From NCBI RefSeq assembly GCF_035189165.1, contig NZ_CP045246.1, forward strand, positions 310,001-374,000: a DNA stretch of 64,000 nucleotides, given 5' to 3'. The position numbers were made by a program, and so were the translations under genes. Below, one piece after another: positions 35,401-43,195 of this stretch; the stretch's first letter is position 1, and each line of letters starts with the position of its first letter. The notes beneath the pieces were generated by a model. That model saw only the letters and a list, made by a program, of their open reading frames with translations, was not told where the DNA came from and made no database searches. The DNA is from Arthrobacter sp. JZ12 (GTDB taxonomy: Bacteria; Actinomycetota; Actinomycetes; Actinomycetales; Micrococcaceae).

Positions 35401-36729
35401 ATCATCCTGAAACCGGACACCGTCTATCCGCTGTACGGCGTGCATTACTCGTTCCAGCGCACGCTGGCAAGGTTCTCGAATGTGAAGTTGTATAAGGACG
35501 TCTTCGGTGACAGTTCCTACATCGTGCACTATCTCTCGGCCCTCGGCTACGACCTGGGCAGAGTGGAGCAAACCGGTTCAAACTTCGGCCCTGAGGTGGC
35601 CCATGAATCGCCCTTCCTGTCCTCGGTGGGAACGGGGACCATGGTGTCCGACGGCCTGAACCTCATGAACGCCGATTTCTCCAGCACCTCTTTCCGGCTG
35701 ACACGGGTCAGAATCGCTCCGCGGAACTTCCTCGGCAACGACCTCACCTTCCCAATCGGGGCGCACGTGGGTGAGAACTGCCTCTTGGCCACGAAAGTGA
35801 TGATCCCCATCGATGGGCCCGTCCGCACGGGGGTAGGGCTGTTGGGCTCACCGCCCTTCGAGATCCCCCGGGGGGTCCTGCGCGATGCCCAGTTCGACGA
35901 GCTGAAAATCGAGGAAGCGAAGAACAGGCTTCTGCCCGCGAAAAACCGGCACAACATCGTCAGCATGATCCTCTTCCTGTCCGTACGCTGGTTCCTCTTG
36001 TTCGTCGGCACCCTGCTGGCTTCGGTCGCTGTCTCGCTCCACGGAGTTCTTGGCGCCCTCGCGATCGCCCTGATGATGTTGGCATTCCTGGTGTTCCGCG
36101 TCCTGCTTTCCGTGCTGGTGGAAAGGTCAGTCATGGCGTTCCGACACCTTACGCCGCAGTACTGCTCCATCTACGACCCATACTTCTGGCGCCACGAGCG
36201 ACTGTGGAAGCTGCTGGCAACGCCGCCCTTCAACGGGACGCCGTTCAAAGCGCCCATCTGGAGGATGCTCGGCGTGACAGTAGGAAAGAGGCTCTACGAT
36301 GCCGGAGTCAACATCCCGGAGAAAACTCTTGTGACCATCGGGGACGACTGCGCCTTCAACGAAGGGACTGCCATCCAAGGCCACTCCCTCGAAGACGGAA
36401 CTTTCAAGTCGGACTACATCGTGCTGGGCGACCGCTGCTCCCTGAGCGTTGAGTCCTTCGTCAACTACGGGGTCAACATGGGCAACGATGTTGTCCTCGA
36501 GGCGGATGCCTTCCTGATGAAGGGCGAGGACGTGCCGGACCACTCGATCTACGTCGGCAACCCCGCCCACGAAAGTAAAAAGGCAACAAGGACTGCAGCG
36601 ATTCCGCCCGGCCCGCGGCACCGGGCAGTAGAGAGGCGGCTCCCAACAAGTTGGCGGCCCTCCCACGGTGCGCACCGAATCCCCACTTACGAGGCGCACC
36701 GCAAACCCGCGCACGCAGCGCGCACGTAG
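32497..36729 (+). CDS. Pls/PosA-type nonribosomal peptide synthetase for a cationic homopolymer
   Basis: 1,410 residues from ATG 32497 (GAGG six bases upstream); ATG 32446 is an in-frame alternative, and numbering below starts there. Residues about 60-560 are an adenylation domain: IIYTSGSTGRPKG, FDFSVEEIW, NVYGPTEATVTAT, YRTGDLGR and Lys555. Residues 580-650 are a carrier domain with the phosphopantetheine Ser614 (LGANSLL). Then come about six to seven membrane helices (near 680-705, 720-742, 910-938, 955-980, 1170-1195, 1200-1223) separating three left-handed beta-helix, acyltransferase-like domains (about 790-895, 1060-1145, 1270-1375). There is no condensation or thioesterase domain. This is the plan of epsilon-poly-L-lysine synthetase, in which the tandem C-terminal domains join free monomers. 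The last 50 residues are very basic. A lysyl-oxidase-like gene follows 18 bases later. Confidence 0.9.
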   Translation: MNSRSTTDSEMNGPVLLHGAGSFGAAGAGPVLTAEGMDHAVRWRVGERLHHLFEARCDSLRSQGRRGQLAVDAGDTALSYDELDGRANQLARHLLVCGARPGDRIALLFDQPWQAYIGMLAVLKIHAAYVPLDPGFPADRLKYIVEDADAALVLSLTHLKDLLPEVAAPVVCLDHVRTHIAAEDSSRLAALPEGGVEDELAYIIYTSGSTGRPKGVGIDHASICNFVRVAAEVYGYTPKDRVYQGMTIAFDFSVEEIWVPWMVGATLVPKPGGSSLLGAELADYLQERRITALCCVPTLLATIDEDLPSLRFLLVSGEACPRDLITRWHRPGRRFLNVYGPTEATVTATVAVADPDRPVTLGVPLPTYSAVILDPDENRALPIGETGEIGLAGVGLARGYINRQDLTERAFIPDFLQLANNPSGRIYRTGDLGRINNDGEIEYFGRIDTQVKIRGYRIELTEIESVLLQVPGIAQAVVSTYEPEPGFVELAAYYTLRQDTADLDPHDIYKMLRVRLPGYMVPAYFEQLTAIPMMASDKADRKRLPRPANRLSLAGTGSYTAPATPVEELLAAELAAVLRLERVSTDAHFFNDLGANSLLMAHFCARVRAHKELVPPAMKDIYLNPSVQQLALLLGASQPEADDEGGPATAAVPAGRPASTAQYVTCGALQLLIFLGYITWGSLLLVLGYQWVSGGSDLVQMWVRAIGFGALSFVVFSLVPVLLKWILIGRWKSGQIQIWSLAYVRFWAVKILVQANPMVMFAGSPLYVLYLRMLGAKIGKGAVIFSRMVPVCTDLFTVGDGTVIHKNSFFLCCRARSGIIEMGPVTLGRNVLISEKTTLDIGTSMGDDAQLGHASSLQTSQSVPNGQIWHGSPAAPTSTNYRRVDPTNCSTRRRVIYSILQLVNRLLLVFPVMLLGLAALLPEYLKVGHLRLDNLGFFLDTMLVTLALFIGGFITGLIIVLTVPRLLNIILKPDTVYPLYGVHYSFQRTLARFSNVKLYKDVFGDSSYIVHYLSALGYDLGRVEQTGSNFGPEVAHESPFLSSVGTGTMVSDGLNLMNADFSSTSFRLTRVRIAPRNFLGNDLTFPIGAHVGENCLLATKVMIPIDGPVRTGVGLLGSPPFEIPRGVLRDAQFDELKIEEAKNRLLPAKNRHNIVSMILFLSVRWFLLFVGTLLASVAVSLHGVLGALAIALMMLAFLVFRVLLSVLVERSVMAFRHLTPQYCSIYDPYFWRHERLWKLLATPPFNGTPFKAPIWRMLGVTVGKRLYDAGVNIPEKTLVTIGDDCAFNEGTAIQGHSLEDGTFKSDYIVLGDRCSLSVESFVNYGVNMGNDVVLEADAFLMKGEDVPDHSIYVGNPAHESKKATRTAAIPPGPRHRAVERRLPTSWRPSHGAHRIPTYEAHRKPAHAART

Positions 36730-36747
36730 TAGAACAGGACAACGTCG

Positions 36748-37644
36748 ATGGTACGCAGAGCAATGCAACCAAAGCTCACCGGAACTGAACTACCTTTCTC
36801 CGGCTTCCGAAGGGCCTCGCTGCGGCGCGCAATAGCTTCGTCAACCTGTCACTGGCGTTTCTGCGCCGCGGCGGTCCTTGCGGTCACAGTTTCCTCCTGT
36901 TCTGCGCAGGGCGATGCTCCATCGAACCCAGCGCAAACCAGCCCGCCGACCGCCGTCGAAACGTCGTCGACAGCTTCGGCTGCTGAAGGTGACCTCCTGC
37001 CTGACCTGGTGATGCTGCCGTTGCAGTCGATTCACATCGGTTATGACCGCGGCGAGAAAGTGCTTCGCTTCACTGCCGATGTCCTGAACGACGGCGACGG
37101 ACCGATGCAGGTAACCGGTACCCGGTCCAGTACGGAGGAGCGGGATTTGTTGGTCTCTCAAGACATCCTGCAAGCAAATGGCGATTTCAGGTCGGTGGAA
37201 ACCGACGCCATCATGCGATACGAAACCGTCGACAGGCACGACCACTTCCACCTGCAGGAGTTTCAGCGCTACCGGATGCGGCCCGAAGATAGTGACGAGT
37301 GGCGGGGTTCGCGCAAGGAAGGATGGTGCTTGCGTGATGACGGCAGCCTGCGAGACACATCCTCCAGATACAGCGACGAGGACTACTACTGTGGCGAAGA
37401 CGAGGAATTCGACATCACCGAGCTCACCCAGGGTATGACCGAAGGATGGGTGGACTCCTACAACTGGTACCTCGAGGGTCAATACATCGAGCTCGAGGGT
37501 CTGGAACTGCCAGGGAACTTCTGCCTTGAGGCAGAGGCCGATCCCAACCGCGTCCTTACCGAGAAAAATGACGACAATAACGTGACCTCGGCCCTTGTGC
37601 ACATCACCGAGACGGAGGCATCCGTCGTCCGGCAGGGCTGCTAG
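36748..37644 (+). CDS. Lysyl oxidase family lipoprotein with intact LTQ residues
   Basis: 298 residues. Signal peptide with lipobox VSSC (Cys51), then a low-complexity linker to about residue 80, then a lysyl oxidase domain. DRHDHFHLQEF gives His164, His166 and His168, the copper ligands. RKEGWCLRDD places Lys190, and GWVDSYNWYLEGQYIEL places Tyr238, at the positions of the human lysyl oxidase residues that form the lysyl-tyrosylquinone cofactor (Lys320, Tyr355). PGNFCLEAEADPNRVLTEKNDDNN matches the conserved end of the fold. Such enzymes oxidise primary amines to aldehydes. Predicted location: outer face of the membrane. Only 18 bases separate it from the Pls-like synthetase, so co-transcription is likely. 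Base composition is lower in GC than around it. Confidence 0.9.
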   Translation: MVRRAMQPKLTGTELPFSGFRRASLRRAIASSTCHWRFCAAAVLAVTVSSCSAQGDAPSNPAQTSPPTAVETSSTASAAEGDLLPDLVMLPLQSIHIGYDRGEKVLRFTADVLNDGDGPMQVTGTRSSTEERDLLVSQDILQANGDFRSVETDAIMRYETVDRHDHFHLQEFQRYRMRPEDSDEWRGSRKEGWCLRDDGSLRDTSSRYSDEDYYCGEDEEFDITELTQGMTEGWVDSYNWYLEGQYIELEGLELPGNFCLEAEADPNRVLTEKNDDNNVTSALVHITETEASVVRQGC

Positions 37645-37661
37645 CGATTGATCTTGATACG

Positions 37662-37699
37662 ACATTGGGTGGTTACGCGACGGCGCAACCACCCAATGT
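37662..37699. terminator. Bidirectional terminator-like hairpin
   Basis: ACATTGGGTGGTT (37662-37674) and AACCACCCAATGT (37687-37699) form a perfect 13-bp stem with a 12-nt loop, between the convergent ends of the lysyl-oxidase and phosphoesterase genes. It is followed on the plus strand by CCCTTTATT. Confidence 0.75.
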
Positions 37700-37713
37700 C
37701 CCTTTATTGAGGG

Positions 37714-40434
37714 TTATTCGGTGACCTCGAAGGTGATCGTCTCGGTAAATGCCTGGCCGTGAACGTCGGTTGCGGTCACTTCGGCGGTGTGCTCGCCGAT
37801 GGCCAGGCCCGTGGCCAGTTCCAGGCGCCACAGGTGGGAGGTGCGGTCGTGGACGCCGCCGCCGTGTACCAACTGTTCCAGCGTGGCTACTGGATCGGTG
37901 TACTGGGCGCCGATCAGGGGTACGTCGCCGGCCGTCATTGATTGTGTACGGGTAGCTGCCGCGGCCGGACCGCCGTCGATGGACACTTCCACAGTGGAGC
38001 CGGTTGCACCCATCCAGAAGTTGGTGGTCAGCCAGGTTTCAGCGAGCTCGCCCTGCTTCACAGCATTCGGGTTCTCGGGGGCCGGCGCCCTGCCCGCCAG
38101 CTCCTTGTACTCATCGAACCAGGCACGGTAGGTGGGTGAGTTGATGCCTAGGGCCATTTGATCGGAACCGTCATCGCCGGTGGCGGTGAAACGCTCACGA
38201 ACTTCCGTGTTCTTGATGTCCAAAGTCAGGACGCCAGGAGGAGTGCCATCGCGCTGCACGGCGGTGGGGTATCCCTCCTCGAGCACGCGGCCGTTGTACC
38301 ACTGGCCGGAAACGGCAGGAACAGTCAGGTGGGTGAAGGGCAGGCCTTTCTCTCCGACGTCGTCGAGCCAGCCGGCCATGAGGTCGCCCTTGCGCAGGTT
38401 CTCAGACATGTGGGTGTGGCCGGCGACGGAGACCACTTCACGGCCTTCGAGGATCTTGTAGATCTCTTTCAGCGGGTTCGTTTCGTGGGTGTCGCTGTAG
38501 TAGAACTCGAGCAGGGGGCTGTGGGAGGCAAGGACAATAACGTGGTTCTTGGGCACGGAGGCGATGTCCTGCCGCAGCCACTCCAGCTGGCGTTCGTGGA
38601 GGCCGGAGTCATAGTTGTTGCCTGACGGGCCGGGGTACACGATGTTACTCAGCGCGACCACGTGGGTCTTGCCGGCGTCGTAGGAGTAGTATTCCGGGCC
38701 GAACTGGGCACGGAAGCTGTCGAATTCGTGCTCGCCGTCGCGGGAGTCGAAGTCGAGGTCGTGGTTGCCCGGCAGGAAGCGGGCCGGGCCGTTGAGCATC
38801 GACGTGAGATTCCGCGTCTGCGAGAAGAGGGACAGATTGTTGCCCACTACATCGCCGAGGAACAGGGCGCCGCAGCCGGCGTAGTCGGTACGAGCGGCGA
38901 GGTCGGCGAAGACACCGTTGCGTGCGAATCTAACTTCCTGCTGGTTGTAAGTCTGCACGTCGGCACCCAGTACGCAGTGCTGCTCAGGGGACTGGGTGAG
39001 GTCGCTCTTTTCCAGGGGGAAGTTCACCTTATCCGGCAGTGGGCCGGTCGGGGCGATGCCGCCGTACTTCAGCTTTGGAGAGCCTTCGGTCAGGTGGTTG
39101 TAGAAGAACTGTGCAACGTTGTCCTCGTCGACCGGCACCTGGTAACCGCGGGGCTGGGTAACGAAGACGGTCATGTTGTCGAATGCGGGCAGTTCGTAGC
39201 GGCCTTGGCCGTCGGTGCTGACCACCTCACGGCCGTTCGAAACAGTCACTCCCGGCAGGCCGGGCTCGCCAGCGTCCTGGGTGGAGTTCCTGTTCTTGTC
39301 ATGGAAGACCGTGCCGTCGAGGCTCTGTTGGTCAGCTTCAGCGGCTTGGACGACCTCGACTGTGCCGCGGTAGGCTGACGCGGCCCAGCTGTCCTCATCC
39401 GGTACGGTATCAGCACCTTCGACGTTGATGCGGCGAACCTCGGTTTCGACTGTGTTGGTTCCGTCGGAGACCGAGAAATAGTACTCGTACCAGAGCTTGT
39501 CCATCGGATCGAAGACATCGAGCAGGTGCTCGTAGCGGTCGTCCTGCCCGGCCTTGACGTTGTGGGTTGTGAACTCGGTGTCAAGGTTGCTGCGGAGGTG
39601 CAGCGTTACGGTGCGAACCTGCTGGTCGTCGGTGGCTTCCGCTACAAAGGAGAAGTCGGCAGCGGGGTTAACAGTCTGCCCGGTTGCGTCGATAACCGAA
39701 GGTGCAACCGAGTCAACAGGGAGCACCATGAGCCCTGCGGGAACCTGGTCAGTGGCGACCTTGCCGGGAGTAGCTGCGGCAGTTCCGGTCAGAGTCTGCC
39801 GTGTCACGTCGTCAGGGTTGACCGCGTACTGAATGCCCTGGTCGGGGGATGTGTTGTCCGCCCCGTCAAGGTTGTAGTAGGCGCGGTTCAGGCTGATGCC
39901 TGTGTTCGTGGTGATCTCCAGCCCGCGCGGTGAGCCGTTAGCCATACCTCCGACGAAAACTTCGACGAGGTTCTCGCCCATCACGAGGGAGGAACCGAAC
40001 TTGGCGTTGAAGTCAGCATCGGTCAGTACGTCGTTACGCCCGTTCTTGATCCAGAAGACCAGCGTGCCGCCGGGAGCGATGGAGACGTCGCGCTGCTTGG
40101 ACGGCCAGTCCACGGCATTCGAGTTCGTCAGGTCCGGGCGGGGGTAGAGGTAGCGCAGGGTGTAGTCGCTGAAATCAACCGGCTCGGAAGACGCGTTGTA
40201 CACCTCGATGAACTCGTAGGCATCGGCGCCGCCCATGTTCGAGGTGTCGGGCGTGATCTCGGTGATCTGCAGCGGCGCGGTGGTGAGCGTTGGGTCGGGC
40301 TGCAGGGTTGGGCGGGGAGCGGCTGTGGCCGCGGGACCAACCATGGACGCGGTGGCTGCAAGGGCAAGGGCGCCGGCAGTCAGGCCTAGCGGCCGGGTTA
40401 TTCGGGTTCGTTGTGAGGGCGGGAAGGAACGCAC
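37714..40434 (-). CDS. Secreted lamin-tail-domain metallophosphoesterase
   Basis: 906 residues from GTG 40434 with a Sec-type signal peptide (LGLTAGALALAATASMVGPAATAAP). Residues about 52-215 are a lamin tail domain (LQITEITPDTSNMGGADAYEFIEVYNASSEPVDFSDYTLRY). A SdrD/B-like calcineurin N-terminal segment (LDGTVFHDKNRNSTQDAGEPGLPGVTVSNGREVVSTDGQGRYELP) follows near 375-420. The calcineurin-like phosphoesterase core has LGDVVGNN, LPGNHDLDFD, VLASHSPLLEF and VAGHTHMSEN, with all five metal-binding blocks except a weak first (GADVQTYN). A beta-rich C-terminal domain ends the protein. It probably cleaves phosphoesters outside the cell; the substrate is unknown. Confidence 0.88.
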   Translation of the reverse strand: MRSFPPSQRTRITRPLGLTAGALALAATASMVGPAATAAPRPTLQPDPTLTTAPLQITEITPDTSNMGGADAYEFIEVYNASSEPVDFSDYTLRYLYPRPDLTNSNAVDWPSKQRDVSIAPGGTLVFWIKNGRNDVLTDADFNAKFGSSLVMGENLVEVFVGGMANGSPRGLEITTNTGISLNRAYYNLDGADNTSPDQGIQYAVNPDDVTRQTLTGTAAATPGKVATDQVPAGLMVLPVDSVAPSVIDATGQTVNPAADFSFVAEATDDQQVRTVTLHLRSNLDTEFTTHNVKAGQDDRYEHLLDVFDPMDKLWYEYYFSVSDGTNTVETEVRRINVEGADTVPDEDSWAASAYRGTVEVVQAAEADQQSLDGTVFHDKNRNSTQDAGEPGLPGVTVSNGREVVSTDGQGRYELPAFDNMTVFVTQPRGYQVPVDEDNVAQFFYNHLTEGSPKLKYGGIAPTGPLPDKVNFPLEKSDLTQSPEQHCVLGADVQTYNQQEVRFARNGVFADLAARTDYAGCGALFLGDVVGNNLSLFSQTRNLTSMLNGPARFLPGNHDLDFDSRDGEHEFDSFRAQFGPEYYSYDAGKTHVVALSNIVYPGPSGNNYDSGLHERQLEWLRQDIASVPKNHVIVLASHSPLLEFYYSDTHETNPLKEIYKILEGREVVSVAGHTHMSENLRKGDLMAGWLDDVGEKGLPFTHLTVPAVSGQWYNGRVLEEGYPTAVQRDGTPPGVLTLDIKNTEVRERFTATGDDGSDQMALGINSPTYRAWFDEYKELAGRAPAPENPNAVKQGELAETWLTTNFWMGATGSTVEVSIDGGPAAAATRTQSMTAGDVPLIGAQYTDPVATLEQLVHGGGVHDRTSHLWRLELATGLAIGEHTAEVTATDVHGQAFTETITFEVTE

Positions 40435-40477
40435 GACATTGAACTTTCTGTTGACTGATTCCCCTGAGAGGAGGGGC

Positions 40478-40489
40478 AGAGTCGACTCT
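40478..40489. promoter_or_regulatory. 12-bp perfect palindrome in divergent promoter region
   Basis: AGAGTCGACTCT lies between the phosphoesterase start (40434) and the membrane protein start (40603). A second dyad, CCCCT-gagagg-AGGGG, sits just to its left (40461-40476). Either could bind a regulator; no family is implied by the sequence. Confidence 0.35.
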
Positions 40490-40602
40490 TTCCCGGCGGG
40501 ATGAACGAAAGTTGAAGGAGGCGTGTCTAATGCGCCAGCAGTTGGTTTCTTTGGGCTACCAAGTTAGAGGAACAGATTCCAACCCGTGAATAGGCTGGTT
40601 CC

Positions 40603-41187
40603 ATGATCGCCGACCTCATCCGCCGGCCGGTGACCCCCGCGGAGTATGCAGCAGACACCGTTCGCGCTGTTGCCGTACTGAGCACCCTGGCCATGACCCT
40701 TTGGTGGGGGCCCGTGGACGTGGCGGTGTTCTTCCTCGCCCTCGGCGGTCTCACGCTGTCGCGCTACGCCCGCGCCCATCCGATTTTCGACGCCGCTTAC
40801 GGCCTCGCCCTGCTCTTTGCCTGCTGGAGCAGCGTCCTGAACCTGTACGACGTCATCTCTTGGTGGGACCTGCTGGTGCATTGCGTCTGCACGGGACCGA
40901 TTGCGGGCATGGCCTACGTCCTCGCCGCCCACATCGGACTGCTTCCCGAACCCCAGCTGACCCGCCATCCGCGTGTCAGCGTGGTGCTTCAGGTGGTACT
41001 GCTCGGAGTGGCCCTCAGCGTCCTGTGGGAGTTCGGCGAGTTCGCCGGCAACGCCTGGGTAGACAGCGATATCTATGTCACCTACCCCGACACCATGGGC
41101 GACCTCGCCGTTGCAACACTTGGCTCAGCCGCCGCCGGCCTGCTGCTCGCGTCCTTCACCCGGCAACGGGTGCCGGTCCTGAGCTGA
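40603..41187 (+). CDS. Conserved membrane protein (YjdF/DUF2238-like)
   Basis: 194 residues with about five to six hydrophobic helices. The stretch NLYDVISWWDLLVHCVCTGPIAGMAYVLAA and the later LSVLWEFGEFAGNAWVDSDIYVTYPDTMGDLAVATLGSAAAGLL resemble the YjdF/DUF2238 family pattern (D..WDxxxH, E.xE, DTxxDLxxxxxG). The function of that family is unknown. The 3' end overlaps the convergent GH76 gene by 32 bases. Confidence 0.7.
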   Translation: MIADLIRRPVTPAEYAADTVRAVAVLSTLAMTLWWGPVDVAVFFLALGGLTLSRYARAHPIFDAAYGLALLFACWSSVLNLYDVISWWDLLVHCVCTGPIAGMAYVLAAHIGLLPEPQLTRHPRVSVVLQVVLLGVALSVLWEFGEFAGNAWVDSDIYVTYPDTMGDLAVATLGSAAAGLLLASFTRQRVPVLS

Positions 41188-42232
41188 CCCGATCCTCCAC
41201 CCGATACGCCGCTTCGAGAACCATCCAAGCCTGCAGCTGGGTGGACAGATCCACGGCACCGTCCGTTGCCCGCTCGCCGGGTGCGTCCGGAAACACCAGC
41301 ACAGTACGACGACGGCGCACCGCCTCCCGCTCCCGGCGCCCCTCCCAGAGGGCGTCCGCCGTCGTCGTAATCATGTCCCCGGCAAGGATCCGGGTTGGCT
41401 CGGGAAGTGTGGGCGATTCGGCAGCGAGCGCAAGGTAGCGGGCGAGGATGCCGGTGAAGAGGCCGCCGTCGCCGGTTCCATGCGTGCGAAGCGCGCCGGA
41501 GGGCAGCAGCAGGTGCTGGGAGATGTCGAACACCAGTCCGGCAGCGCGCAGCAGGCTCCGCCGGTCGCCGAGTGCCAGCAGCGCACCGAGTACGGGGCCC
41601 TGGTTGTAGGTGTAGATGTCGGGAACCAGGCGCTCGCCGGGGAGGCGGATGCCGTCAAGTAGAAGACCGGTTGGCTCGTCAATAAGCCGGGAGAACAGCC
41701 ATTCCACAAGGTGTGCGGCTTCATCCCGGCGTCCAATGCGGGCGAAGTAGAGCGCTGCCGGTGCTGTGGCGGGCGTGTTCTTGAAGTTCCGTTCGGTGTT
41801 CCAGAACAGGCCGCCGCCCAGGTCCGAAGTGTGGGCCGAGGCCAGCACGGGAGCCAGCCTGGTCAGCGGGTGCGTTCCTGCGATGTCGGCCGAGCGCAGG
41901 GATGCCAGAGCAAGCCAGGTCATGTCGTCGTAGTAGTTGTTCGTCCAGCGTCCGCCGTTGCGGAGTCGGATGGTGCGCAGGAGGCGGCGCGCGCGCAGGC
42001 GGTGTGTGGCGCCGTCGTGATTAGCGCTTTCCCGCTCCGCTGCGTCCAGCAGGCAGTCCAGGTAATGCGCCTGCCACCAGTAGTGCCAGGGCCCGCGGGT
42101 AGGGTGCGGCAGACGGACAGCGCCGAGGTGGGTTCCGGGCAGGCCGAGGAGTCTGCGACCGAACGCCGCTGTCACCGATTCCGCTGCGGCAGCGGCCCGC
42201 TTTCCTGCCGGGGTGAGGTTGCCTGCGTGCAT
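41156..42232 (-). CDS. Glycoside hydrolase family 76 protein
   Basis: 358 residues with an (alpha/alpha)6-type repeat pattern. The catalytic pair of GH76 alpha-1,6-mannanases is visible as NNYYDDMTWLALASLR (Asp-Asp), with GGGLFWNTERNFKNTPATAPAALYFARIG and DIYTYNQGPVLGALLAL further along. There is no signal peptide, so the enzyme appears cytoplasmic, unlike secreted mannanases. Substrate could be mannan-type glycans or a related polymer. ATG 42232 begins 145 bases from the divergent SDR gene. Confidence 0.85.
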   Translation of the reverse strand: MHAGNLTPAGKRAAAAAESVTAAFGRRLLGLPGTHLGAVRLPHPTRGPWHYWWQAHYLDCLLDAAERESANHDGATHRLRARRLLRTIRLRNGGRWTNNYYDDMTWLALASLRSADIAGTHPLTRLAPVLASAHTSDLGGGLFWNTERNFKNTPATAPAALYFARIGRRDEAAHLVEWLFSRLIDEPTGLLLDGIRLPGERLVPDIYTYNQGPVLGALLALGDRRSLLRAAGLVFDISQHLLLPSGALRTHGTGDGGLFTGILARYLALAAESPTLPEPTRILAGDMITTTADALWEGRREREAVRRRRTVLVFPDAPGERATDGAVDLSTQLQAWMVLEAAYRVEDRVSSGPAPVAG

Positions 42233-42377
42233 ACCGCCACCCTAACCGGCCCGGCCTGCTCGGGATTTGAGCATTCTGCGCAGGCGCCGCGTTCCGGAAT
42301 GCCCAGGTGGCCCGCATCACAGTAGGCTCACAGGTGGCGATAATGCTCTGCTGACCGACGGCACGAAGGAGACAACA

Positions 42378-43154
42378 TTGGAAACCGCAGGAACGGTGGC
42401 ACTGGTGACCGGGGGAGCGTCCGGGCTTGGCCGCGCGACCGCGCAGCGGCTGTACGACGACGGCGCGTCTGTGGTGATCCTGGATCTGCCCCAGTCGGAC
42501 GGGGAGTCAGCTGCAGCCGCGCTCGGTGAACGTGCCCTGTTCTGCCCGGCGGACGTCACCAACGAGGAGCAGGTCCAGGCCGCGGTGGACGCTGCATCCG
42601 GAATGGGGTCACTGCGCATCGTTGTGAACTGTGCAGGAATCGCGACCCCCGGAAAGGTACTCGGCCGCGACGGCGTACTGCCGCTCGAACAGTTCACGCG
42701 CGTCGTGAACATCAACCTTGTAGGCACGTTCAACGTATTGCGCTTGGCGGCTGAGGCGATGGCGGGCACGGAGCCGGTGCAGACGGAAACCGGAACGTCG
42801 GAGCGTGGAGTCATCATCAACACCGCGTCCGTGGCCGCGTTCGATGGGCAGATCGGCCAGCCCGCCTACTCCGCTTCGAAGGGCGCCGTCGCAGCAATGA
42901 CCCTGCCCATCGCCCGTGAGCTTGCTCGATCATTCATCCGGGTGGTGACCATCGCCCCTGGCATCTTCGAAACACCCATGATGGCGGGCCTGCCGCAGGA
43001 AGCCCAGGACTCGCTCGGCAAGCAGGTCCCGCATCCGTCACGTCTGGGCAAAGCGTCCGAGTACGCAGCGCTGGTGGCGCACATCGTTGAGAACCAGATG
43101 CTGAACGGCGAGACGATCCGGCTGGACGGCGCCATCCGTATGGCTCCGAAATAG
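42378..43154 (+). CDS. SDR family 3-hydroxyacyl-CoA dehydrogenase-like protein
   Basis: 258 residues from TTG 42378, which has AAGGAG six bases upstream. [32 protein letters not shown] is the NAD-binding motif (TGxxxGxG), [10 protein letters not shown] is the NAG motif, and [22 protein letters not shown] holds the catalytic Ser and YxxxK. The sequence is close to type II 3-hydroxyacyl-CoA dehydrogenases (HSD10-like). The following gene, 41 bases away, is an acyl-CoA dehydrogenase, so a role in beta-oxidation of branched or fatty acyl-CoA is likely. Confidence 0.88.
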   Translation: METAGTVALVTGGASGLGRATAQRLYDDGASVVILDLPQSDGESAAAALGERALFCPADVTNEEQVQAAVDAASGMGSLRIVVNCAGIATPGKVLGRDGVLPLEQFTRVVNINLVGTFNVLRLAAEAMAGTEPVQTETGTSERGVIINTASVAAFDGQIGQPAYSASKGAVAAMTLPIARELARSFIRVVTIAPGIFETPMMAGLPQEAQDSLGKQVPHPSRLGKASEYAALVAHIVENQMLNGETIRLDGAIRMAPK

Positions 43155-43195
43155 GACTTCCAACACCTCACGACATCTCCTGAAAGGACGGCTCA

